Origin: Saprospiraceae bacterium
GTDB lineage: Bacteria; Bacteroidota; Bacteroidia; Chitinophagales; Saprospiraceae
Assembly: GCA_029262975.1 (NCBI GenBank)
Contig: JAJCYJ010000144.1
Location: 1-8,867 of the forward strand
Reading direction: 5' to 3'
DNA: 8,867 nucleotides
The notes beneath the pieces are model-generated. The model was not told the origin of the DNA. It saw only the letters and a program-made list of their open reading frames with translations, and did no database searches. Shown here in pieces: positions 1 to 5,614 of this stretch (its first letter is position 1; each line of letters opens with the position of its first letter). Both the position numbers and the translations under genes were made by a program.

Positions 1-361
1 GCAATAAGGTTTCAATCGTATTTAGAATATTGTCCTTTGACTCCTTATTATTAAAATCATAGTAGGTAAGTAAACATTGAGATACAGCAATATTATAGTC
101 GCTGAAAACTTCCTGATATAGTCTCATAAGATGCACCTGGCCGATGGAAGCAAGCGCTTGCTTCTCTTCGATAGAGCCCACATTTCTCATACTTACGACC
201 TGACGTGCCGCAGCTATTGCACCACTACTTACGAGGATTATTTCATACTCATCAGACAGACTATTGATCTGTCCAGCAATGTCCTCCAACTTTCCACGCG
301 ATATTCGATTTGATCCATTGGTAAGAGTTGAAGACCCTATCTTAAGTACTATCCGCTTCAC
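1..361 (-). CDS. proB: Glutamate 5-kinase, N-terminal part (runs off left edge)
   Basis: Phosphorylates the gamma-carboxyl of glutamate with ATP, the first committed step of proline synthesis in the cytoplasm. Reading leftwards from a GTG at 361-359 gives 120 residues of the amino-acid kinase fold. The start MKRIVLKIGSSTLTNG carries the N-terminal Lys/Gly-Ser nucleotide motif. VSSGAIAAAR (about residues 44-53) is the glutamate-binding loop; the usual Gly before the Arg is Ala here. EKQALASIGQ lies at about 66-75. The family is usually 250-370 residues, so most of the kinase domain and any C-terminal PUA domain lie outside the window. I chose GTG because no ATG lies between it and the upstream in-frame TAA; ATT just before it is the only other candidate. 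It starts 15 bp after the proA stop, in the same frame, so the two are surely cotranscribed. Family identification is very secure; the exact start is slightly less so. Confidence 0.93.
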   Translation of the reverse strand, partial: MKRIVLKIGSSTLTNGSNRISRGKLEDIAGQINSLSDEYEIILVSSGAIAAARQVVSMRNVGSIEEKQALASIGQVHLMRLYQEVFSDYNIAVSQCLLTYYDFNNKESKDNILNTIETLL

Positions 362-376
362 AATATCCGTAATCTT

Positions 377-1582
377 TTAATTTCTAATTTGACCCGTCCC
401 AAAGACATACCACTTATTTGTCACTAATTGGTGTAAGCCCAGTGGGCCCCGATGGTGCAATTTATCAGTACTTATGGCGAGTTCTGCACCAAGGCCAAAT
501 TGACCCCCGTCAGTAAATCTCGTCGATGCGTTATGATAAACAGCAGCTACATCTACCTCATTCATGAATTCTTCAGCAAAGCATTCGTTTTGCGTCATAA
601 TAGTTGATGAATGTCCTCCCGAATGTTCATTGATCAATTCAATAGCATCAGTCATATTCGAAATTAATCCTATCGAGATTTTCATGGCCAAATATTCTTT
701 TCCCCATTCTTTACTAATATCAGTAAGACTTGCTTTGCTTTCTATATTCAAATCTTCGATTGTCTGGTCAATCAATACCTCAACGTTAGCGTGATTTAGA
801 ACTTCTAAAAGTTCCTTTAGTCGAGCTGAAAGGTCAGGTAAATTTTTATTTATAAGGACTTTATCCAATGAATTACACGCCGAAATTTTATCTGTTTTAG
901 CATTCACTATAACAGGAATGGTCAATGCCCAATTGGCATCCTCGTGTACATAGAGAAAGTTATTGCCCCGGCCACTGATTAAGACAGGACACTTGGCATG
1001 TTCTTTTACAAATGATATTAAACCTTCACCACCCCTTGGCACTATCAAGTCTAAAGACACGCCAGGATTTCTAAGGAATTCCTGTGTTTGATTTCGATCT
1101 AATTCAAGTAATGTAACCCAATCCTTTGAAAGTCCATTGTCACTTAATGCCTTATGCCAGCACGACACCAATATCCGATTCGTACAAATCGCCTCCTTAC
1201 CGCCTTTCAATAATATTTTGTTGTTAGACTTGAAGGCCACCATAGCAGCCTCAATGGTAACATCAGGTCTGGATTCGTAAATTATCAAGATGGTACCGAA
1301 TGGGGCAGTCTTGTTTATCACTTTCATACCGTTGTCATGATAAAAACTATACAGCTCTCTAGCCACCGGATCACTATCTTTAATGATCTGATCGACGGCT
1401 GATATCATTGAATCCACTTTCTTGTCATTAACGACAAGTCTATCATATAATGCTTGATCCGCACCTTGCCATACAGCAATATCTTCCTTATTGGCATCCA
1501 GGATTTGCGTCCTGTATTCAGACAGATAAGACTTGACTGAAGTCAAGACATCATTCTTGACCTCTGTACTTAGTAGATTCAT
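377..1582 (-). CDS. proA: Glutamate-5-semialdehyde dehydrogenase (gamma-glutamyl phosphate reductase)
   Basis: Reduces gamma-glutamyl phosphate to glutamate-5-semialdehyde with NADPH, the second step of proline synthesis, probably in a complex with ProB. The 401 residues match the usual length of about 400-420. Visible landmarks of the aldehyde-dehydrogenase-like family, in order, are: PFGTILIIYESRPDVTIEAA (94-113); LLKGGKEA (124-131); DLIVPRGGEGLI (178-189); VNAKTDKISACNS with catalytic Cys236; and a long C-terminal block, ASTRFTDGGQFGLGAE, followed by KLHHRGPLGL. The ATG at 1582 gives a normal N-terminus. The stop TAA (377-379) is in frame with the following proB. The order here is proA-proB, whereas E. 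coli has proB-proA. A Bacteroidota-type promoter candidate sits about 25-55 bp upstream, which suggests that proA begins its own transcript rather than continuing from the SDR cluster. Confidence 0.97.
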   Translation of the reverse strand: MNLLSTEVKNDVLTSVKSYLSEYRTQILDANKEDIAVWQGADQALYDRLVVNDKKVDSMISAVDQIIKDSDPVARELYSFYHDNGMKVINKTAPFGTILIIYESRPDVTIEAAMVAFKSNNKILLKGGKEAICTNRILVSCWHKALSDNGLSKDWVTLLELDRNQTQEFLRNPGVSLDLIVPRGGEGLISFVKEHAKCPVLISGRGNNFLYVHEDANWALTIPVIVNAKTDKISACNSLDKVLINKNLPDLSARLKELLEVLNHANVEVLIDQTIEDLNIESKASLTDISKEWGKEYLAMKISIGLISNMTDAIELINEHSGGHSSTIMTQNECFAEEFMNEVDVAAVYHNASTRFTDGGQFGLGAELAISTDKLHHRGPLGLHQLVTNKWYVFGTGQIRN

Positions 1583-1604
1583 ACCCTTTTAGATGACTGA
1601 ATGC

Positions 1605-1637
1605 CAAAATTACTAAAGTATTTAATGGGAGCTTCAA
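1605..1637 (-). promoter_or_regulatory. Candidate Bacteroidota-type promoter of proA-proB
   Basis: On the minus strand TAATTTTG (1605-1612) matches the Bacteroidota -7 element TAnnTTTG exactly. A TTG at 1635-1637 lies 22 bp upstream, in the range expected for the -33 element (consensus TTTG; here only TTG). Transcription would start near 1598, giving a leader of about 15 nt before the proA ATG. The motif match is seen in the sequence; promoter activity is inferred. Confidence 0.4.
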
Positions 1638-1638
1638 G

Positions 1639-1650
1639 TATTGTACAATA
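1639..1650. repeat. 12-bp perfect palindrome TATTGTACAATA upstream of proA
   Basis: TATTGTACAATA reads identically on both strands and ends one base before the -33 TTG of the candidate proA promoter. The position would suit a dimeric regulator binding next to the promoter. No regulator is encoded beside it, and a palindrome this size in AT-rich DNA may arise by chance. Only the symmetry is directly seen. Confidence 0.3.
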
Positions 1651-1717
1651 AGGTGCATGAAAGCCTGTCGATATACCACAGTATGTGCTCCATTTTAGGG
1701 CAATGCAATCTATTTTT

Positions 1718-2503
1718 TTAAGTATTTAAAGAGATAAAACCACCATCAATCGGGTAAAAACTCCCTGTAATAAACGAAGCTTCGTCAGAACACAAATAAG
1801 TAACCAGGTGAGCAATTTCAATGGGATTTGCCATTCTTCCAATGGGTTGAGATTTAGAGAGTCGTTCAAACATTTCTTCCTTGTTTTCGGGGTAATTCTT
1901 AGCAATAAATCCGTCCACAAATGGAGTATGCACTCTTGCAGGACCAACGGCATTACATCTGATATGGTCATTGATATAATCTTTTGCTACAGAAAATGTC
2001 ATTGTATAAACAGCTCCCTTACTCATCGAATAGGCAAAACGATCAGACAGTCCGAGCACAGAAGCCACAGAAGCCATATTGACGATAGCTCCTCCCCCAT
2101 TTTTCTTCATGTGTTTGACACCAAAATGCAAACAACTATAGACGCTTCTTATATTGATCTGGTAGAGGCGGTCCATTTCTCCTGGAGTGGTTTCTTCCAC
2201 AGATCCAATGGCAGCAACCCCGGCATTATTAACCAGGATATCAAGACTGCCTGATAATGCAACAACTTTCTGAAAAACATGCTCAACTTCATCGTGATTG
2301 GAAACATCACACTTGTGAAAAAAAGCTTGCCCCTTGGAATCAAGAATTGACTGGACAACGCTTTCCCCTGCATTTTGGTCAATGTCAAGAACATGCACGA
2401 TTGCTTCTTGTTCACCAAAAACTCTAGCTACACTTGCACCTATCCCTTGCCCAGCACCGGTTATTATAGCGACTTTGTTATGAAGTGAAAACAACTTTTT
2501 CAT
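1718..2503 (-). CDS. SDR-family NAD-dependent dehydrogenase, probably 2-keto-3-deoxy-L-fuconate/rhamnonate 4-dehydrogenase type
   Basis: Classical short-chain dehydrogenase of 261 residues with everything needed for activity. It has the cofactor motif TGAGQGIG (15-22), Asp40 at the end of beta-2 (which usually means NAD rather than NADP), NNAG (92-95), Asn117, Ser145, Tyr158 and Lys162; the 13-residue Ser-Tyr spacing is the one seen in FabG. The C-terminal stretch NAVGPARVHTPFVDGFI and QPIGRM resembles the SDRs of Bacteroidota L-fucose and L-rhamnose oxidation loci, which oxidise the 4-hydroxyl of 2-keto-3-deoxy-L-fuconate or -rhamnonate. It begins 12 bp after the FAH-family gene, the usual partner that cleaves the resulting diketo acid. 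It is the last gene of the cluster. SDR identity is certain; the substrate is inferred from family resemblance and the neighbour, and another hydroxy-acid substrate is possible. Confidence 0.9.
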   Translation of the reverse strand: MKKLFSLHNKVAIITGAGQGIGASVARVFGEQEAIVHVLDIDQNAGESVVQSILDSKGQAFFHKCDVSNHDEVEHVFQKVVALSGSLDILVNNAGVAAIGSVEETTPGEMDRLYQINIRSVYSCLHFGVKHMKKNGGGAIVNMASVASVLGLSDRFAYSMSKGAVYTMTFSVAKDYINDHIRCNAVGPARVHTPFVDGFIAKNYPENKEEMFERLSKSQPIGRMANPIEIAHLVTYLCSDEASFITGSFYPIDGGFISLNT

Positions 2504-2515
2504 GATCTTTTAAGC

Positions 2516-3373
2516 TTACTCCTTATAAGCTCGCATTACTTGTACTTGACGCCCAAGTCCTTCTATTTCCAAAGATACTTCATCTCCGGCCTTCAAGTAG
2601 GTAGGAGGCTTCATTCCAAGTCCGACTCCAGGAGGCGTCCCTGTCGAAATGATATCTCCAGCTTCCAATTGCATAAATTGCGATATATAATAAATTAAAA
2701 AGTTGGGCTTAAAAATCATAGTGCTTGTACTTCCATTCTGTCGCATAATATTGTTGACAGATAATGTCATATTCAGATTTGAAACATGCACTACTTCATC
2801 ACGAGTAACCAAATATGGCCCGAGAGGAGAAAATCCGGGACAGGATTTACCTTTAACCCATTGGCCGTTTTTTTCAATTTGGAATTCTCTTTCAGATAAG
2901 TCATTTACGACACAATAACCAGCGATCGATCGCTCAGCTTCTTCTTCATTTTTCAGATATAAAATATTTCGCCCTATTACAATTCCAAGTTCAACTTCCC
3001 AATCTGTCTTATGGCTATTCTTAGGGATTGTGACATTATCGAATGGTCCGGAGATTGTATTAGTTGCTTTCATGAATAAAATGGGTTCATTAGGAATCGC
3101 CAGGCCGGATTCTTTTGCATGATCACTATAATTTAATCCTACACACAGTATCATTCCAGGTCTTGCTATTGGGCTTCCCCATCTTACACCGTTTTTTACC
3201 TCTGGCAATTTTTCAATTTCATTATTGACAATTTTTTTCAATTTCGCCAATCCATGATTTTGAAAAAAGTCATGGTTCCAATCTTCAAAAAAGGCGGAAC
3301 AATCATATCGTTTGCCTCTGACTTCTACACCCGGTCGCTCATTATTTCGATTTCCAAATCTAACTAATCTCAT
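2516..3373 (-). CDS. Fumarylacetoacetate hydrolase-family protein, probably 2,4-diketo-3-deoxy-L-fuconate/rhamnonate hydrolase type
   Basis: Metal-dependent C-C bond hydrolase of the FAH superfamily, 285 residues, about the normal length for the bacterial short form. An N-terminal domain (1-70) precedes the catalytic fold. Landmarks are: ILCVGLNYSDHAKESG (75-90); DWEVELGIVIG with metal ligands Glu126 and Glu128; NDLSERE with the third ligand Asp158; KGKSCPGFSPLGPYLV (174-189), the lid and substrate loop; STGTPPGVG (243-251); and KAGDEVSLEIEGLG (261-274). Members with this pattern split 2,4-diketo-3-deoxy sugar acids to pyruvate plus lactate; others act on fumarylpyruvate or similar diketo acids. 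The SDR directly downstream would make such a diketo acid, so the two form a plausible two-step module. The start ATG lies 21 bp after the MDR gene. Family call very secure; substrate moderately so. Confidence 0.9.
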   Translation of the reverse strand: MRLVRFGNRNNERPGVEVRGKRYDCSAFFEDWNHDFFQNHGLAKLKKIVNNEIEKLPEVKNGVRWGSPIARPGMILCVGLNYSDHAKESGLAIPNEPILFMKATNTISGPFDNVTIPKNSHKTDWEVELGIVIGRNILYLKNEEEAERSIAGYCVVNDLSEREFQIEKNGQWVKGKSCPGFSPLGPYLVTRDEVVHVSNLNMTLSVNNIMRQNGSTSTMIFKPNFLIYYISQFMQLEAGDIISTGTPPGVGLGMKPPTYLKAGDEVSLEIEGLGRQVQVMRAYKE

Positions 3374-3390
3374 GATTTGTACGCTCTAAT

Positions 3391-3404
3391 TGATTTATAA
3401 ATCA
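3391..3404. repeat. 14-bp perfect palindrome over the end of the MDR gene
   Basis: TGATTTATAAATCA is perfectly self-complementary and includes the TAA stop of the MDR reading frame (3395-3397), 17 bp before the FAH-family start. It is too short and AT-rich for a terminator, and one palindrome of this length by chance is plausible in a window of this size. Recorded as a visible symmetry only. Confidence 0.3.
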
Positions 3405-4027
3405 TCTTCTGCAATCTGCAATACGAGCTTTCCCTTTTTCTCACCGCTAAATAGTTTTTGAAAAGTTGGGTAAAAATTTTCCATTCCTTTTTCAATGTGT
3501 TCGCGGGATTTAATTTTCCCTTGGGCCATCCATGTACTTAAATGCTGGGCAGCTTCTGCATATCTTTTAGCAAAATGAAAAACAACAAACCCTTCCATTC
3601 TCGCTGCATTGACAAGAAGGGACAAGTAATTGGCGGGCCCGGTGATTGCCGTCTTATTATTGTACTGCGAAATTGCTCCACAAATCGCAATACGTGCTCC
3701 TCTATTAATCTGTGTTAAGGCAATGTCCAAAATTTCTCCGCCCACGTTATCAAAATATATATCTACTCCATTCGGACAATTAGCTCTTATACTTTTCTTC
3801 ACATTTTCATTTTTATAATCTATGCATGCATCAAATCCCAATTCTTCGACGACATACTTGCACTTTTCAGGACCTCCTGCAATGCCTATGGCCCGGCATC
3901 CTTTAATTTTGGCAATTTGTCCAACAACACTCCCTACGGCTCCGGCTGCACCAGATATTAAAACGGTTTCACCTTCTTTGGGTTGACCAATATCCAGTAA
4001 CCCAAAATAAGCTGTGAATCCTGGCAT
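3395..4027 (-). CDS. C-terminal (NADP-binding) part of the interrupted MDR oxidoreductase
   Basis: An open frame of 210 residues that starts with an ATG only 3 nt after the TAA, so reinitiation is physically possible. It begins at MPGFTAYFGLLDIGQPKEGE and carries the whole Rossmann domain: SGAAGAVGSVVGQIAK (25-40) is the glycine-rich dinucleotide loop; GGPEKCKYVVEELGFDACIDY (51-71) has the Lys typical of NADP binding; and DIYFDNVGGEILD (89-101) is the MDR signature. Residues 170-205 form the usual C-terminal helix and strand. In relatives this Met is an internal residue, so the ATG is probably not an original start. Without the N-terminal domain it should lack part of the active site unless the two halves reassemble. 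Confidence 0.6.
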   Translation of the reverse strand: MPGFTAYFGLLDIGQPKEGETVLISGAAGAVGSVVGQIAKIKGCRAIGIAGGPEKCKYVVEELGFDACIDYKNENVKKSIRANCPNGVDIYFDNVGGEILDIALTQINRGARIAICGAISQYNNKTAITGPANYLSLLVNAARMEGFVVFHFAKRYAEAAQHLSTWMAQGKIKSREHIEKGMENFYPTFQKLFSGEKKGKLVLQIAEDDL

Positions 4028-4030
4028 TCC

Positions 4031-4402
4031 TTAGGTGCCTAGATACCGTGGTAACGGTAAAACTTTGGGATCCACTTTCACCCATCCTGTTCCATCTGTA
4101 ATGCAATATTCCTGGATTCCGGTCATCCCATAAACATAATCACCAGGTTGAAATTCCGGATGTTTACTACTAACAACTTTTCCAACTCCGCCACTCCTCA
4201 TAACTTCTTCTAATTGGACAGGTGGCACATATGACCTTACATCATTAATCCATCCACGCATAGCTGGATCTAAAGAAACATAAAGAACCTTCGTCAAGAA
4301 TTGTCCTTCTTTAGGTTCCTGAATGTCTGTTTTATCGACGCGCCAAACTTCCTTATCCGGAAACCCGACAGGTCTTTTATTTAATATTAATTGAGTATTC
4401 AT
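4031..4402 (-). CDS. N-terminal (GroES-like) part of the interrupted MDR oxidoreductase
   Basis: A 123-residue frame from the true start ATG at 4402 to the premature TAA. It contains the N-terminal substrate-side domain of zinc-independent MDR reductases: VLYVSLDPAMRGWI (39-52), RSYVPPVQLEEVMRSGG (56-72) and FQPGDYVYGMTGIQEYC (84-100). No zinc-ligand cysteine cluster is seen, as expected for the LTB4DH/CurA group. The break falls at the boundary between this domain and the Rossmann domain. The start lies 9 bp after the FMO stop, with no separate promoter visible. Alone it cannot bind NADPH. Confidence 0.6.
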   Translation of the reverse strand: MNTQLILNKRPVGFPDKEVWRVDKTDIQEPKEGQFLTKVLYVSLDPAMRGWINDVRSYVPPVQLEEVMRSGGVGKVVSSKHPEFQPGDYVYGMTGIQEYCITDGTGWVKVDPKVLPLPRYLGT

Positions 4403-4411
4403 TTTATTATT

Positions 4412-5539
4412 TTAATTGAGAGAATTTATTTTTTGCACTATGCTTTCGCTATCGTCATTGATTGTTCCCAAAATTCCTCCCAATTTATAATTATCAAATC
4501 CTATAAAATATAATTGAGAAAAGTCACCTGAGGCTATGGGCGACTTAGGCAATCCATTATCATCAAGAAATGAAGCTATTCCAGGTATTATAGTCTCCAG
4601 GGCTGCATGATATCCTGTAGCTAAAATGACACTATCTACAGAAATATTTTTCCCATCCTTAGTATAAACAGAATCTTTATCAAAGGAATTGATGTCTTGA
4701 ATCACTTTTATACGACCATCTTTGATAGCCGCTATAGTTCCTATATCTATCACAGGAGTCTTCCCTGTCTCCCTTAGTTGTACAGCAGGATGCATTTTAG
4801 AAATCGGCAAACCATACTTATTCAAATTTCCGAAATATATTTTTCTAATTTGAGATCCCAGCCAATCCCCCAGACCAAAAGGTAATTTTGCAAGTTGTCG
4901 TGCGGTCACCTGAACTGGTCTCCCACTCAAATCTCTCGGCACAAGACTTATAGGGCTTCTGACACTCAGGTATACATTGACGCCATGATCTGCGAGATCA
5001 TATGCCAACTCTGCACCGGTATTTCCCATTCCTATAATCAGTACTTTTTTGTTCTTGTACTTTTCTGGATTTTTATAATATCTGCTGTGTGTGATATCTC
5101 CTTTGAACAATTCCTTGCCGGGCCATGTCGGAATTTTTGGAATATTATTTACCCCTGTGGCAATCACAACATGTTTAGCTATAAATTTTTCACTGTCTGT
5201 TGAAACTTGCCAGCCGTCTTCTGTCCTGGATACATCCACTACCTTCTGTTGATATTTTGGTTCTATATCAAATCGTTTCGTATAATGTTCGAGGTATTCA
5301 ACCACTTTTTCTCGGGGCACATAAATTGGATAGTCATCAGGAAAAGGTAGGTGTGGCAAATGAGACCACTGCTTTACTGTATGCAAATGAAGGCGATCAT
5401 AGTGGTGGCGCCAAGCATTGCCGAAATGATCAGATGATTCAAGTATTAAATAGTCATCAATCCCCAAATGAGCAAATCTTCCGGCAATAGCAAGTCCAGC
5501 AGGCCCTGAACCAACGATAATGGTGGTAATTTTTTTCAC
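4412..5539 (-). CDS. Flavin-containing monooxygenase-like FAD/NADPH oxidoreductase
   Basis: A 375-residue flavoprotein of the FMO/YUCCA-like group, which uses FAD and NADPH to activate oxygen and oxygenate a soft nucleophile or carbonyl compound. Visible motifs are: IIVGSGPAGLA (7-17), the FAD Rossmann loop; LESSDHFGNAWRHHYDRLHLHT (33-54), typical of the family; VVIATG (124-129); FKGDITHSRYY (145-155), fitting the FMO/Baeyer-Villiger fingerprint FxGxxxHxxx(aromatic); LIIGMGNTGAELAYDLA (167-183), the NADPH loop; and ILATGY (305-310). No signal peptide or membrane segment is seen, so it should be cytoplasmic. Its start codon is GTG (5539-5537); no ATG lies close upstream in frame. It is the first gene of the four-gene cluster. 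The substrate cannot be told from sequence. Confidence 0.88.
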   Translation of the reverse strand: MKKITTIIVGSGPAGLAIAGRFAHLGIDDYLILESSDHFGNAWRHHYDRLHLHTVKQWSHLPHLPFPDDYPIYVPREKVVEYLEHYTKRFDIEPKYQQKVVDVSRTEDGWQVSTDSEKFIAKHVVIATGVNNIPKIPTWPGKELFKGDITHSRYYKNPEKYKNKKVLIIGMGNTGAELAYDLADHGVNVYLSVRSPISLVPRDLSGRPVQVTARQLAKLPFGLGDWLGSQIRKIYFGNLNKYGLPISKMHPAVQLRETGKTPVIDIGTIAAIKDGRIKVIQDINSFDKDSVYTKDGKNISVDSVILATGYHAALETIIPGIASFLDDNGLPKSPIASGDFSQLYFIGFDNYKLGGILGTINDDSESIVQKINSLN

Positions 5540-5559
5540 GGACGCAAGATAAGTTGTTT

Positions 5560-5593
5560 ATCAGGTTGAGAAAACAAATAATTAGCACCTGAT
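5560..5593. repeat. Inverted repeat ATCAGGT-N20-ACCTGAT upstream of the FMO gene
   Basis: Seven-base arms at 5560-5566 and 5587-5593 are perfect reverse complements around a 20-nt AT-rich spacer, in the 75-bp gap between the beta-barrel gene and the FMO gene. On the minus strand it lies 20-55 bp before the FMO start. It is not followed by a U-run, so it is not a standard terminator; an operator or a weak leader hairpin is possible. A near-consensus -7 element, TAGTTTTC, overlaps the same gap but has no convincing -33 partner. Confidence 0.25.
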
Positions 5594-5614
5594 GAAAACT
5601 ATAATTCCGCTATG

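Larger units (their letters stand above)
3395..4402 (-). pseudogene. NADP-dependent MDR oxidoreductase (CurA/LTB4DH/YfmJ-like) interrupted by one in-frame TAA
   Basis: The two reading frames at 4402-4031 and 4027-3395 lie in the same frame and join into one MDR-family reductase, separated only by TAA (4033-4031) and a GGA codon. The junction reads RYLGT-stop-GMPGFTAYFGLL, where relatives have an unbroken stretch like LG-hydrophobic-LGMPG-TAYFGLL. A single change from TTA (Leu) to TAA would account for it. Counting the stop as one residue gives 335 residues, the normal family length, and no other frameshift or stop is present. These enzymes reduce the C=C bond of alpha,beta-unsaturated ketones or aldehydes with NADPH. 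The rest of the protein is well conserved, so the lesion is either very recent, a sequencing error, or tolerated. The gene starts 9 bp after the FMO gene and ends 21 bp before the FAH gene, in the middle of an apparent operon. Confidence 0.72.

Noticed and set aside
131..313. Plus-strand open frame of 60 codons
   Set aside because: It lies antisense within proB, whose minus-strand translation is plainly a glutamate kinase.
1583..1717. Small RNA or extra gene in the SDR-proA gap
   Set aside because: No open frame or stable hairpin was seen; only the promoter-like elements and a 12-bp palindrome.
1726..2418. Other-frame open frames on both strands inside the SDR gene
   Set aside because: They are shadows of the SDR frame, which has an intact catalytic triad and cofactor motif.
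4031..4033. Recoding of UAA to an amino acid across the genome
   Set aside because: TAA is the natural end of proA, the SDR, FAH and FMO genes, the beta-barrel gene, ruvC and greA, so it is a normal stop codon here.
4895..5490. Two plus-strand open frames of about 100 codons
   Set aside because: Both are antisense to the FMO gene, which has all expected cofactor motifs; their translations show no recognisable domain.
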